Positions 34,943 through 44,624 of a DNA stretch of 64,000 bases are shown piece after piece. The stretch comes from Vibrio ouci (GTDB lineage: Bacteria; Pseudomonadota; Gammaproteobacteria; Enterobacterales; Vibrionaceae). A model generated the notes under the pieces. The model was given only the letters and a program-made list of their open reading frames with translations. It searched no databases and had not been told where the DNA came from. The position numbers were made by a program, and so were the translations under genes. Each line of letters begins with the position of its first letter. Position 1 is the stretch's first letter. The stretch is from positions 1 through 64,000 of the forward strand of contig NZ_SATR01000025.1 of assembly GCF_004551525.1 (NCBI RefSeq). Direction: 5' to 3'.

Positions 34943-37555
34943 ATGACACAAGTAACCTTAACTAATTTAGTCGCCAAGCTATCTTCAGAGCTAAAACAAG
35001 CTTTAGAAGTGTCTGCAGGCGCAGCCATGAACCAAGGTGTCGCTTCGATTGAAGTTGAACACTGGCTACTACAGCTTATCTCTCAACAAGATGCGAACCT
35101 TAATAGCCTGATTCAATCGCAAAACTTAGCGCAAGAAAACCTTGTCAACGAGCTTTCTAGCAAAATAGCTCGGCTGCCCAAAGGCAACGAAGGCCAACCG
35201 ACCCTTAGCCATGGCTTAACCGAATTAGTGAAAGATGCGTGGATGCTTGCGTCAGTCAATTACGGTCACGGAGAAATCATCAGCCTCCACTTAGTTCAGG
35301 CTTTGCTGCAGCAAAACGTACTGGGTGTCAATACGCTTCAACTCGATAGCTTGCAGTCGGTGTCTCTTGAATCACTGCAAGGCTTGATTAACAAAACGGC
35401 CGTTGCACGTGCGAAAACATCAGCATCAGGTGAAGCCGTTGCCAGTGGTCAACCAAGCGGTAACGACGCATTAAGTAAGTACACGGTCAACCTCACCCAG
35501 CAAGCGCTTGATGGCAATATTGACCCAATTTCTGGGCGTAACGCCGAAGTTAGAAAAGCGATCGATATCCTTTGTCGGAAACGCCAGAACAACCCGATCA
35601 TGGTTGGTGAGCCCGGTGTTGGTAAAACCGCGGTGGTTGAAGGTCTTGCGCTTCGTATCGCTGCAGATGAGGTACCGGGAGCGCTTCAAGGCGTACAAAT
35701 CCACTCGCTAGATTTAGGTCTTCTTCAAGCTGGCGCAAGTGTTAAAGGTGAGTTTGAAAACCGCCTTAAAGATGTCATCAATGAAGTCAAAAACAGCGAA
35801 GTCCCTATCATTGTCTTTATTGATGAAGCGCACACACTAATTGGTGCTGGCGGCGCTGCTGGTCAAAACGATGCGGCGAACCTGCTAAAACCTGCGCTCG
35901 CTCGCGGTGAATTCAAAACTATCGCTGCGACGACATGGGCGGAATATAAGAAATATTTTGAAAAAGATCCGGCACTGACTCGTCGATTCCAAGTGGTTTC
36001 AATTGAAGAGCCTAACGCAGAAGACGCGAAGCAAATGCTGCGTGGCGTGGCGGTTTCTTTACAAAAACACCATGGCGCCTTTATCGCGGAATCCGCGATT
36101 GACGCTGCGGTACATTTGTCTATCCGTTACCTTCCAAGCCGTCAGCTGCCAGATAAAGCGATCAGCTTGCTTGATACTGCAAGTGCGCGAATCGCCCTTA
36201 CTCAAGGGGCAAAACCTGAGGTTATCGAGTCTCTAGAGCAGACGATTCGTTACCAGAACAATGAAAAGGTCGCACTCGAAAAAGAGAACGCCCTATTTGG
36301 TATCGCTGAAGAAGAAATCGCTGAACTCACAGAGACCATCAAAGCCAACGAAGCAGAGTTAGCCGCTTTAAATACTCGTTGGGAGCAAGAAGTCGAGCTG
36401 GTTGATAAAATCAAAGCGCTGCAAGAAGAAATTAGCCAAGCTGATGAGACTGACGCGCCCGATCTAACGAAACAGAAACAGCTTAATGACACACTCGATG
36501 AATTGGCGACGCTCCAAGGTGAACAACCTTTGGTGAATGCGATGGTCGATGACAATACCATCGCTCAAGTGATCGCCAATTGGACAGGAATTCCTGTCGG
36601 CAACATGATGAGTGACGAGATTGCTCGTCTACTGTCACTGGAAGAAGAGCTGGATAAGCGTGTTATTGGCCAGAATGTCGCTAAGCAAGAGCTCGCCAAA
36701 GCGATTCGTATTTCACGTGCTGGTCTTACCGATAGCCGCAAACCTATCGGCGTGTTCCTAATGTGTGGTCCAAGTGGTGTTGGTAAAACTGAAACCGCAA
36801 TGGCACTTGCAGAGCAGCTTTACGGTGGTAGCAACGATATGACTATCATCAACATGACTGAATTCAAAGAAGAGCACAAGATCTCTATGTTACTCGGCTC
36901 GCCTGCCGGCTATGTTGGCTTTGGCGAAGGTGGCGTATTGACTGAGGCTATCCGACGTAACCCATACTCTGTGTTATTGCTTGATGAAATGGAAAAGGCC
37001 CACCCTGGCGTTCACGATCTCTTCTACCAGATCTTCGATAAAGGTCATATTAAAGACAGTGAAGGCCGAACTGTGGACTTCAAAAATACCATTATCATCA
37101 TGACCTCTAATGCCGCGGACCAAGCGATCTGTGACGCGTGTGAAGAGCAGGATGAACGAATGAGTAATGAGCAGTTGTTAGAGAGCATTCGCCCTGATCT
37201 TCAGCATTACTTCAAACCTGCATTCTTAGGTCGCACAACGATTGTGCCTTACTACCCGCTCAACGACGAAGAGCTGGCAAAAATCACTGAGATTTCTCTC
37301 AATCGTATTAAGAAGAAATTGGCCGAACAGTACCAAGCTAGCTTTACTTGGGATAAAGGCTTTATCGACTTTGTTGTCGCTAAAAATACGGATCCAACAA
37401 CAGGTGGCCGCGCCGTTGAGCAGATCATCAACCGTTCTTTAATGCCAAAACTAGCCGAAGAGTGTATCACTCGCCTAAGCCAGCAGCAGCCTATCACTCA
37501 AGTGTCAGTGGTTGCAGCAAGCAACGCAGCAGGCTTCGAGCTCACTATTAACTAA
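34943..37555 (+). CDS. tssH: T6SS sheath-recycling AAA+ ATPase ClpV (TssH)
   Basis: Disassembles contracted sheath for reuse. The 870 residues have the Clp N-domain (1-~150), AAA domain 1 with Walker A GEPGVGKTA (222-230) and IVFIDEAHTLIGAGG, a coiled middle domain (~415-520), and AAA domain 2 with GPSGVGKTETA near residue 611 and VLLLDEMEKAHPGVHDLFYQ. The ClpV branch, rather than ClpB, is indicated by the T6SS context and the N-domain. Both ATPase sites look intact. The sensor-MFS gene follows closely. Confidence 0.96.
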   Translation: MTQVTLTNLVAKLSSELKQALEVSAGAAMNQGVASIEVEHWLLQLISQQDANLNSLIQSQNLAQENLVNELSSKIARLPKGNEGQPTLSHGLTELVKDAWMLASVNYGHGEIISLHLVQALLQQNVLGVNTLQLDSLQSVSLESLQGLINKTAVARAKTSASGEAVASGQPSGNDALSKYTVNLTQQALDGNIDPISGRNAEVRKAIDILCRKRQNNPIMVGEPGVGKTAVVEGLALRIAADEVPGALQGVQIHSLDLGLLQAGASVKGEFENRLKDVINEVKNSEVPIIVFIDEAHTLIGAGGAAGQNDAANLLKPALARGEFKTIAATTWAEYKKYFEKDPALTRRFQVVSIEEPNAEDAKQMLRGVAVSLQKHHGAFIAESAIDAAVHLSIRYLPSRQLPDKAISLLDTASARIALTQGAKPEVIESLEQTIRYQNNEKVALEKENALFGIAEEEIAELTETIKANEAELAALNTRWEQEVELVDKIKALQEEISQADETDAPDLTKQKQLNDTLDELATLQGEQPLVNAMVDDNTIAQVIANWTGIPVGNMMSDEIARLLSLEEELDKRVIGQNVAKQELAKAIRISRAGLTDSRKPIGVFLMCGPSGVGKTETAMALAEQLYGGSNDMTIINMTEFKEEHKISMLLGSPAGYVGFGEGGVLTEAIRRNPYSVLLLDEMEKAHPGVHDLFYQIFDKGHIKDSEGRTVDFKNTIIIMTSNAADQAICDACEEQDERMSNEQLLESIRPDLQHYFKPAFLGRTTIVPYYPLNDEELAKITEISLNRIKKKLAEQYQASFTWDKGFIDFVVAKNTDPTTGGRAVEQIINRSLMPKLAEECITRLSQQQPITQVSVVAASNAAGFELTIN

Positions 37556-37580
37556 TCAAATGGCTAAAGGAAACGTCGTC

Positions 37581-40127
37581 ATGGATAAGCATCACAGCAG
37601 TAAGTCACCATCGTTTTTCTCATTACGAGTTAAACTTGTGCTGGCTATTATTGCTGTGCTGCTCTTTTCTAATGGCCTTAACACAACGTTAAATTACCTC
37701 AACTTTGAAAAGCGGTTAACTCAAACTAGCGACTCAACGTATCAAGTCGTCCTTAGTGAAACGGACAATGATATTAAGCAGGCAATGAGCTTGGGTTTAC
37801 CGCTATCTGCGATTTCAAATATTCAATCTTTGTTAGAGCGTCGTCTCGCGTTAGTCGACGGGATCAGTAAAATTGAGGTATTGGATAAAAATGGCATTGC
37901 TCACTACTCTGCTGGAAAACATGTCGACTCTGAACGTATGATAAGTGCTGATATTTCCAATACATTCGGCCAAAAAGAAGGACAATTAAACCTCTATTAT
38001 TCAACGGTTTATTTAGACAACATTAAAGCTCAGCTATTAACGCAACAACTAATGGACACCTTGCTATGGGTACTCGTGACCTCTTGCATCGGCTATTTCG
38101 CATTGAATCTGGGCTTGGACTTTCTACTCAAAAAAATACACGCTACACGTAACGTACTTGATGAGAAAAACATCAATGATGAGCAACGCATCGAAAACGC
38201 GTACAAAACATTTTTCAGTTCGCATGGTAAAAACAAGTGGCAACAACTGCGTGATAACTACTTTCCACTACTGATCATTTTCCTTGCGATCTTACTGACC
38301 TTTACTTCAAACATCGGTAGCTCGTATCAAGCGCTAGATAAGTTCTCTGACACTTATCAAACTCAGCTTGAACAGAAATCGCACGTCATCGGCGATACCT
38401 TATCTAGTATGATCCAACGACTTCTGCAACAAGGTGTGCCACTGGATCGCTTATACGGTTTAGAAGACGAATTTTCTTCCTACATTACCCAGCACCCGGA
38501 GCTGTTATCTATTCAGCTACAACAATCGGGAACCGATCTGTATCAATATCCAAAGCAGATGGTCGTCAGTCAATCTATGATGGCGTCACAACTGCCAATT
38601 GATGATGCTATCGGCATCGAACTAATGATGACAACAGACACCAATATTATTCCTCAGCTTCTCGAAGAGAGCTTGATGGATATGATCACTGTTCTCATTG
38701 CCTCGGCATTAATCGTGATTGAAATTATCCTCTTCGTGTGTAATTTCATGATCATTAAACCTTGGCACCAAATAAAGCAGCTGCTTAGAAACGCCAAGAA
38801 AGGCCACGCAGAATGGGTGGCGCAGGTGTCAGCCAAAGACGAACTGGGTAACATTATTGACTCGCTCAATAGCCTCACTCAGCGTAAAGCAGCCAATGAA
38901 AAGCTGACCGTTCGTCGCTCACAAGACTATCGCTTTATTCGTCTTCCCCTGTTTATGTTGGTTTTTGCGGAAGCGGCGTCACTCGCCTTCTTCCCTAACT
39001 TTGTCGCAAGCCTTTCCCACTCTCAGTCGTGGATCCCAGAGAGTCTGGTGACCAGTCTACCTATCTCACTGTTTATGTTCTGCTGGGCGATTTCTCTACC
39101 TTTTGCGGGCTATTGGTCAGATAAAGTAGGTCGCAGAAAGTCTCTCATTGTTGGTGGCTTAGTCACGAGTTCAGGCCTAGCGCTGACCGCTTTTTGTCAT
39201 ACATTAGAATTGCTGCTTTTAGTGAGAGCTTATACCGCGGTTGGTTACGGTATCGTCTTTATTTCAGCGCAGGGCTATATCACCGATACCACCACGACCA
39301 AAAACCGCACCAAAGGGATGTCGACCTTCTTATCGGCATTCTTTGCCGGCTCATTATGTGGCGCTGCTATTGGCGGGATTGTCGCAGATAAACTGGGCTA
39401 CAATGTGACCTTCTTACTTGCTGCTGTACTGGCGCTAGCGAGCGTGCTTTTTGTGGTTAACTTCTTTAGCCATGGCAGTTCCAATTCGCAAAGCAAACCC
39501 GTGAGTCTCAACGATTTTAAAGTATTGCTAAGTAATAAGTATTTTGCGCTGATCACTTTCTGTAGCGCGATCCCTTCGAAAGTAGTTTTAACTGGTTTTT
39601 TGTATTACTTATGTCCGGTTTATCTTCAGTCTCTTGGCGAAAGCAGCGCGGTGTCAGGCCGAGTAATGATGAGTTATGGCTTAGCCATCATCATCATCTC
39701 CCCATTAAGCGCTTTCCTTGTTGATCGCTGGAACAACAAAATTCGCTTCATCGTTATTGGTGGGCTGTTATCCGCACTGGCGCTGATCAACATCATGATG
39801 CTACCGGGTACACTCGGTTTGTTGCTAATCGTTATTATGATTGGCGTAGCTCACGGCATCAGCGTCTCCCCTCAAATCCCACTAGTCATGGAACTGCTTG
39901 ACCATGAAGGGCTAGATAAAGGCAAAACCATCGGTATTTTCCGTCTGACCGAGCGTATCGGTAACATTACTGGCCCGATGCTAGCAGGGTTAAGTTTAAG
40001 CCTGTTTGGCTATCAAGATACTATCGTACTGTTTGGTGTGACGCTGTTTATCAGCTCTGCGGTACTCATCATTTTCTACGCTCTGTTTACTAAGCGCGAT
40101 CGCGCCCATTTGGAGGTTGCAAAATGA
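37581..40127 (+). CDS. Two-sensor HAMP-MFS membrane fusion protein inside T6SS operon
   Basis: An unusual 848-residue fusion. Residues 17-33 and ~159-184 are membrane segments flanking a periplasmic sensor-like region (34-158). A cytoplasmic loop follows, then membrane segments 228-245 and 367-389 flanking a second periplasmic region (246-366). A HAMP-like linker (~390-440, IIKPWHQIKQLLRNAKKG then VSAKDELGNIIDSLN) leads into a full MFS carrier with about 12 helices (~453-840) and the loop motif GYWSDKVGRRKSL. The front half is built like a chemoreceptor or kinase input stage, but the output is a transporter. It overlaps the next gene by four bases (ATGA), tying it to two periplasmic binding proteins. 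The ATG at 37581 has AAAGGA ahead; a frame from 37512 would overlap tssH. It may be a signal- or ligand-gated importer or exporter, or a sensor scaffold; the substrate is unknown. Confidence 0.85.
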   Translation: MDKHHSSKSPSFFSLRVKLVLAIIAVLLFSNGLNTTLNYLNFEKRLTQTSDSTYQVVLSETDNDIKQAMSLGLPLSAISNIQSLLERRLALVDGISKIEVLDKNGIAHYSAGKHVDSERMISADISNTFGQKEGQLNLYYSTVYLDNIKAQLLTQQLMDTLLWVLVTSCIGYFALNLGLDFLLKKIHATRNVLDEKNINDEQRIENAYKTFFSSHGKNKWQQLRDNYFPLLIIFLAILLTFTSNIGSSYQALDKFSDTYQTQLEQKSHVIGDTLSSMIQRLLQQGVPLDRLYGLEDEFSSYITQHPELLSIQLQQSGTDLYQYPKQMVVSQSMMASQLPIDDAIGIELMMTTDTNIIPQLLEESLMDMITVLIASALIVIEIILFVCNFMIIKPWHQIKQLLRNAKKGHAEWVAQVSAKDELGNIIDSLNSLTQRKAANEKLTVRRSQDYRFIRLPLFMLVFAEAASLAFFPNFVASLSHSQSWIPESLVTSLPISLFMFCWAISLPFAGYWSDKVGRRKSLIVGGLVTSSGLALTAFCHTLELLLLVRAYTAVGYGIVFISAQGYITDTTTTKNRTKGMSTFLSAFFAGSLCGAAIGGIVADKLGYNVTFLLAAVLALASVLFVVNFFSHGSSNSQSKPVSLNDFKVLLSNKYFALITFCSAIPSKVVLTGFLYYLCPVYLQSLGESSAVSGRVMMSYGLAIIIISPLSAFLVDRWNNKIRFIVIGGLLSALALINIMMLPGTLGLLLIVIMIGVAHGISVSPQIPLVMELLDHEGLDKGKTIGIFRLTERIGNITGPMLAGLSLSLFGYQDTIVLFGVTLFISSAVLIIFYALFTKRDRAHLEVAK

Positions 40128-41128
40128 GAATGTTAGTTTGGGTTTTGCTCATACTACTGCCGCTGACCAGTAGCGTTCACGCGTCACAAAGTGAGCCTAA
40201 ACAAGTGGTCATGCTACTTTGGCGCGGCGTCACCGACGCTGAACGCGGCTTTATGGAGTACTTATCTAGTAAAGTCGACGTCAAATACACCCTACTCGAT
40301 GCAAAACGCGACAAAGCGACTCTGTCTCAATATGTTGAGAATATCGAGCAATACAACGCAGATTTGATCTATACCTTTGGCACCACTACCACACTGACAC
40401 TGCTTGGCACCGAAGATAAGCCGAGTAACTTTCGTACAAACAGCAGCACACCGGTTGTGTTTAGTATCGTGACCGATCCGGTTGGCTCAAAGATTGTCTC
40501 AAGTACAACAGAATCAAAACGCAACTTCACGGGTGTGAGCCATATCGTTCCCCATCAAGTGCAGTTTAATGCGATTCAGAAACTGCCTAATGTCGAAACA
40601 ATGGGCATTGTTTTCAATCCACTAGAAAATAATGCGGTGATCACGGCGCGAAAGATCCAGATGCTCTCGGCCAAGTTTGGTATGGACGTCTACCTATACC
40701 CTCTTCGCACAAAAGACAGTAAGCCAGACTTAAGCTCACTTTCATCAGTTATTGATACCATGCTTGAAGATAAAGTTCAGCTTGCTTATCTGCCGCCCGA
40801 CTCTTACATCATCAGTCAAGGTAAAGGCATCGTCGATAGTTTGCATAAACATGGCATCGCTACCTTCTCCGCAACTGAGTCTCCGATTCGCAAACATAAC
40901 GCTTTATTTGGTATTGTTAGCCGATACTATAACGTCGGCGAATTTGCCGGACACAAAGCAGAGCAAATTTTGACCCAAAAACGCGCTCCACAAGAGGTCG
41001 CTATAGAGCCCTTGAGCCAGTACTCCTATATTGTAAATATCGGTGCAGCTCGTACATTGGATTACTATCCTCCTGTTTCTATTCTAAAAATTTCCGAGCT
41101 TATTGGAGGGAATGAATGGCAAGAATGA
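40124..41128 (+). CDS. Periplasmic ABC-type substrate-binding protein (ABC_sub_bind-like)
   Basis: A 334-residue exported protein: a signal peptide (residues 1-~21, ending VHAS), then two alternating lobes. They resemble the PF04392 class of solute-binding proteins, with PKQVVMLLWRGVTDAERGF, NADLIYTFGTTTTLTLLG, TPVVFSIVTDPVGSKIV, NFTGVSHIVPHQVQF, and TMGIVFNPLENNAVI. No ABC permease or ATPase is encoded nearby. The gene overlaps the sensor-MFS gene by four bases and the next binding protein by 13 bases. It therefore probably presents a ligand to the two-sensor membrane protein rather than to an ABC importer (inference). The ligand is unknown. Confidence 0.85.
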   Translation: MRMLVWVLLILLPLTSSVHASQSEPKQVVMLLWRGVTDAERGFMEYLSSKVDVKYTLLDAKRDKATLSQYVENIEQYNADLIYTFGTTTTLTLLGTEDKPSNFRTNSSTPVVFSIVTDPVGSKIVSSTTESKRNFTGVSHIVPHQVQFNAIQKLPNVETMGIVFNPLENNAVITARKIQMLSAKFGMDVYLYPLRTKDSKPDLSSLSSVIDTMLEDKVQLAYLPPDSYIISQGKGIVDSLHKHGIATFSATESPIRKHNALFGIVSRYYNVGEFAGHKAEQILTQKRAPQEVAIEPLSQYSYIVNIGAARTLDYYPPVSILKISELIGGNEWQE

Positions 41129-41841
41129 TTCCGAGTTTTACTTTCTGCCTAATGATTATGTTATTCAGCCTGAAATTCAGTGCTGATGCTTTTGCTCAAC
41201 CTACTTTTGGCCCTTCTCGTCTGTTATTAACGACTCAAGACTGGCCTCCGTATCAAGAGTATAAACACGGACAAATGCAAGGTATTGCCCTAGACCGTGT
41301 CAAATGTGCGCTAGGAAAAATGGGGCAACCTTACCAACTGACAATGACGACTTGGTCTGACGCACAATTACGTGTCCATAGTGGCTCTCAGCATGCCTTT
41401 TTTGTTGCGACACAAACGGCTGAACGTGATGACTACGCAACCCTATCGGCCCCAATCGCACAACAAGAGCTTATGTGGTATTTCGGCCCTGGGGTTGAGC
41501 CTAAAATCAATGAGTTGTCAAAGTTAAACCTCAAGTTCTCTGCCAAATTTGGGTCGAATAAGTGGTTTTGGCTAAAACGTAATGGCTACAATGTAGTCAA
41601 ACAGCCACGAGATGCTAAAGTATTACTAAAGCTTTTAAAACAAAGGGAAATTGATATCGCACTTGAGGATAAACTCGTGTTTCAGGGAGAGTTAGATGAA
41701 GCTGACCTACCCAGCGATTATTTTCAGTCTAAAACCCATGAAACTAAACCTATGGGTGTCTATTTTTCAAATCGTTTCCTAAATAAGTATTCTGGTTTCT
41801 TACCTGCATTTAATGCAGCGGTTTCAAAATGTGAGAGGTAA
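41116..41841 (+). CDS. Periplasmic solute-binding protein, family 3 type
   Basis: A 241-residue exported protein resembling SBP_bac_3 (amino-acid-type) binding proteins. It has a signal peptide to about residue 28 (SADAFAQ), then LLLTTQDWPPYQEYKHGQMQ, GIALDRVKCALGKMG, and a middle segment FFVATQTAERDDYATLSAPI. Later come a second-lobe strand with LKFSAKFGSNKWFWL, and EIDIALEDKLVF. The canonical ligand arginine motif is not obvious, so binding specificity may have changed. It overlaps the upstream gene by 13 bases. tagH begins three bases after its stop, so the sensor module is transcribed with the rest of the T6SS operon. Confidence 0.82.
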   Translation: MARMIPSFTFCLMIMLFSLKFSADAFAQPTFGPSRLLLTTQDWPPYQEYKHGQMQGIALDRVKCALGKMGQPYQLTMTTWSDAQLRVHSGSQHAFFVATQTAERDDYATLSAPIAQQELMWYFGPGVEPKINELSKLNLKFSAKFGSNKWFWLKRNGYNVVKQPRDAKVLLKLLKQREIDIALEDKLVFQGELDEADLPSDYFQSKTHETKPMGVYFSNRFLNKYSGFLPAFNAAVSKCER

Positions 41842-41844
41842 CTA

Positions 41845-42783
41845 GTGGCTATCAGCATTCACTTGATTTCTGTACCCACTGAAGAGGTTGTCACCTCTAG
41901 AGTTGTGTATTTTCCTGAATCAGGAGGCACTATTGGTCGTGCTCCTGATTGTGATATTTCTTTATCCGACCAAACGAAACGCATTTCGCGATTACATGGT
42001 GAAGTGCGCCTCACTGAGCGTGGCTACGTCTACATCAGCCGTGGTCAAAATAGCGCTGCGCTAAACGATAAACCACTTAGCCAAGACAAAGAGTACCCGC
42101 TCAGCGATGGGGATATTCTTAAGATTGAAAATTATACGATGCTGGTCTCTACGCTCGTTTCATCAACCAATGCGGCTCCAGAAGCTAAGATGGATGACCC
42201 ATTGCTAAAGCCATTCGAGTTAGATCTTAATGACGATACCGACTTTCTTGAACAAGAAAGCGGGCCTGAGCCTTCGAAACAAGCGAGCAGCTTTTCTCAT
42301 AAAAATGTCTTAAGTGATGACCCATTTGCCGCCGACCCTTTTGAGGATATTGATAACGAGGAAATCGCCCAGCACGTCGAAGTCGATGAAATCGCGCATA
42401 ACGAGGCATACAAGCAAAGCTCTGACCTAGAGTTTTTGCCATTGGATACACCCAATAACTCTCACCTCGAAGCTTCGATTGAGAAACTACTGATCCAATC
42501 AGAAAAGAATCAGCAATATTTGCAAAACCCGATGCTTCATCATGACGCCCTGTTTGATGCTCTTGAAAAGACTGTCGATCAGTTTTTGAATGAGTTTGCT
42601 CCTCAGGAGCTTGAGTCTCAATTTAGTGAGTACATTTCAGGTGGTTTGTTTAGTAATAAAGACAAACGCTACTGGAAGATTTATCGCAAACACTTCCAGC
42701 ACCGTCAGCAAAATGGAGACTTCCGTCGCCAGTTTAAAGCACTGTTTATGGAAAACATGCAAAAACAGCGAGAGGAAAGCTAA
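41845..42783 (+). CDS. tagH: T6SS FHA-domain protein TagH
   Basis: A 312-residue cytoplasmic protein with an N-terminal forkhead-associated domain (~20-105): GGTIGRAPDCDISLSD, KRISRLHGEV and the LNDKPL turn, which binds phosphothreonine. An acidic linker (115-210) leads to the TagH-type C-terminal helical domain (LFDALEKTVDQFLNEFAPQELE and WKIYRKHFQHRQQNGDFRRQF). It is the expected substrate and reader of the Ser/Thr kinase encoded at the cluster end. The GTG start at 41845 follows GAGAGGT. The stop overlaps tssJ. Confidence 0.93.
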   Translation: MAISIHLISVPTEEVVTSRVVYFPESGGTIGRAPDCDISLSDQTKRISRLHGEVRLTERGYVYISRGQNSAALNDKPLSQDKEYPLSDGDILKIENYTMLVSTLVSSTNAAPEAKMDDPLLKPFELDLNDDTDFLEQESGPEPSKQASSFSHKNVLSDDPFAADPFEDIDNEEIAQHVEVDEIAHNEAYKQSSDLEFLPLDTPNNSHLEASIEKLLIQSEKNQQYLQNPMLHHDALFDALEKTVDQFLNEFAPQELESQFSEYISGGLFSNKDKRYWKIYRKHFQHRQQNGDFRRQFKALFMENMQKQREES

Positions 42784-43268
42784 TGGTAAAGTGGTTTTGG
42801 GTACTGGCAGTATCACTCTTGGTTGGGTGCTCGTCTGATCCAGTGCCTGTAGTATCGCAATATACGTTGGCGATCTCTTCTGACGATACCATGAATCCGT
42901 CTGAATCAAATCAGGCAAATCCAGCGGTCGTGCGTCTGTATCAACTTACAGATGCGCAAATGTTCAAGCAGTTGCCATTTATCGATTTGTACAATGACGA
43001 CGTCACTTTGCTAAGCGCCAACTTGGTCTCAAAGCAGATTCTGCCGGTCGTATTACCGAACAGTAACTTAACACAAACTTTGGACATTAATTCCACGACC
43101 CAATATGTCGCAGTCTTGGTCGAGTTTGTTGATTACCAAAATAGTGAGGCAAAGGCATTTTCCACTTTGCCTCTTGAAGATGAGCAATTCCTACAGCTCA
43201 CAATCGAAGGGGCTAAAGCCTCATTAAACATTGTCACACCAGATTCGAGCTGGTGGCAGATATTTTAG
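42783..43268 (+). CDS. tssJ: T6SS outer-membrane lipoprotein TssJ
   Basis: A 161-residue lipoprotein that anchors the membrane complex in the outer membrane. The signal MVKWFWVLAVSLLVGC ends at Cys16, followed by SSDPVP. The transthyretin-like fold shows PAVVRLYQLTDAQMF, the characteristic FIDLYNDDVTLLSANLVSK, and YVAVLVEFVDYQNSEAKAF. It overlaps tagH by one base. Confidence 0.93.
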   Translation: MVKWFWVLAVSLLVGCSSDPVPVVSQYTLAISSDDTMNPSESNQANPAVVRLYQLTDAQMFKQLPFIDLYNDDVTLLSANLVSKQILPVVLPNSNLTQTLDINSTTQYVAVLVEFVDYQNSEAKAFSTLPLEDEQFLQLTIEGAKASLNIVTPDSSWWQIF

Positions 43269-43288
43269 TCAGTAGATAGGGAAATTAC

Positions 43289-44620
43289 GTGGACGCGTTT
43301 AAAAAAGTAGTATGGCAAGAAGGCATGTTCATTGCCCCACAACATTTTCAGCAGCAAGATCGTTACGTACAAAATTACGTTAGACAAAACGTCGAGACGC
43401 TTGCTGGCTTTGCTCCCTTTTATGGTGTAACTGAACTTACAATTAATCATGAGTTGCTTAAGATTGGCAAACTCTCAATAACCACCAGTGCGGGCGTATT
43501 TCCAGATGGGACCCACTTTGAAGTCAATCATGAAGTTGCTCGCGATGTACCGGAAAACAGTATTGAAACTGTTGTTTACCTTGCTCTGCCTATCTCCCTT
43601 CAAGGCAACAACGACTACGGGCAAGAGCAGTCAGATCAGGGCCGATACCTAACTCGCACTGTAAACGTATTCGATACATCAACATCAGAAAATGCCAGTG
43701 TAGAGATAGACATTGCACACCTTAATATCTCTTTAAAACTACAAGGTGAAGACACGTCAGGCTTTACCTTAATTCCTGTAGCTAAGATTTTGGAATGCAC
43801 CGAATCGGGCGAGATTATTCTTGATCGCGCTTTTATTCCTGCATGTTTACACTTTGGCGCATCGCAACTGTTGATTGAGCGAATTAAAGAAATCCACGCG
43901 CTCACCTCGAATCGCGCTACGACCCTGCTACAACGAATTCAAGCAGGCGAAGGGCAAAAAAGTCCTCAGTCAATGATGCACGATTACTTGTGGCTGCAAA
44001 CGCTCAATACATGGCTACCGTGGTTCGATCTCACTATTGCCAATTCAAAACTTCAGACTCATGAAGTTTATGGTGAGTTACGCAAATTTGAAGCGCAAAT
44101 CATGGCGTTGACCCCTGCTATCCCAGAGCCGTGTCGTCCACTCCAGTGCCATAAGATGTATGAAAGCTTTAACCCGCTATTCTCGTCACTACGTAATATG
44201 CTCACTCTCGTCCAGCAAGATTCTGTACTCGAGTTTCCTTGGGACACGACATTATTTGAAAAACGTCGCTTACTGCGCAGCCTAATCAAAGATACAGCAA
44301 GCATTGCTAATCGCAGGTTTGTCCTCTCGGTCAAATCAACCATTAGCAGCGCTGAGCTTAATGAACTGTTCCCTATCGCAGCGAAGCTAAGTAACAATTC
44401 ACGTATTGTAGAAATTGTTCGTAACGGACTATCGGGGATTTCCTTAACTCCACTACCGGTTACCCCGAGTGAGTTAAAACCTACACAAGGTACGGCTTAC
44501 TTCGAAATCGATACCTCTGACCGAATGTGGTTAGAGATGTTGGAAAATCGAGATGCTATCGCCCTTCATGTAGACACACGAATAGCGGATCTTGACGTGA
44601 TGCTCTATGCATTGAGATAA
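43289..44620 (+). CDS. tssK: T6SS baseplate-membrane linker TssK
   Basis: A 443-residue protein that joins the baseplate to the TssL/TssM complex. It has the family opening KVVWQEGMFIAPQHFQQQDRY, the central YLWLQTLNTWLPWF, the shoulder LTPAIPEPCRPLQCHKMYESFNPLFSSLR, cited in parts, and the neck-to-head region YFEIDTSDRMWLEMLENRDAI. It starts with GTG at 43289 preceded by TAGGGAA. Confidence 0.95.
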   Translation: MDAFKKVVWQEGMFIAPQHFQQQDRYVQNYVRQNVETLAGFAPFYGVTELTINHELLKIGKLSITTSAGVFPDGTHFEVNHEVARDVPENSIETVVYLALPISLQGNNDYGQEQSDQGRYLTRTVNVFDTSTSENASVEIDIAHLNISLKLQGEDTSGFTLIPVAKILECTESGEIILDRAFIPACLHFGASQLLIERIKEIHALTSNRATTLLQRIQAGEGQKSPQSMMHDYLWLQTLNTWLPWFDLTIANSKLQTHEVYGELRKFEAQIMALTPAIPEPCRPLQCHKMYESFNPLFSSLRNMLTLVQQDSVLEFPWDTTLFEKRRLLRSLIKDTASIANRRFVLSVKSTISSAELNELFPIAAKLSNNSRIVEIVRNGLSGISLTPLPVTPSELKPTQGTAYFEIDTSDRMWLEMLENRDAIALHVDTRIADLDVMLYALR

Positions 44621-44624
44621 CGCC

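Noticed and set aside
37512-37580. Upstream extension of the sensor-MFS gene overlapping tssH
   Set aside because: The added residues lie in the tssH 3 prime end and lack a ribosome site; ATG 37581 has AAAGGA.
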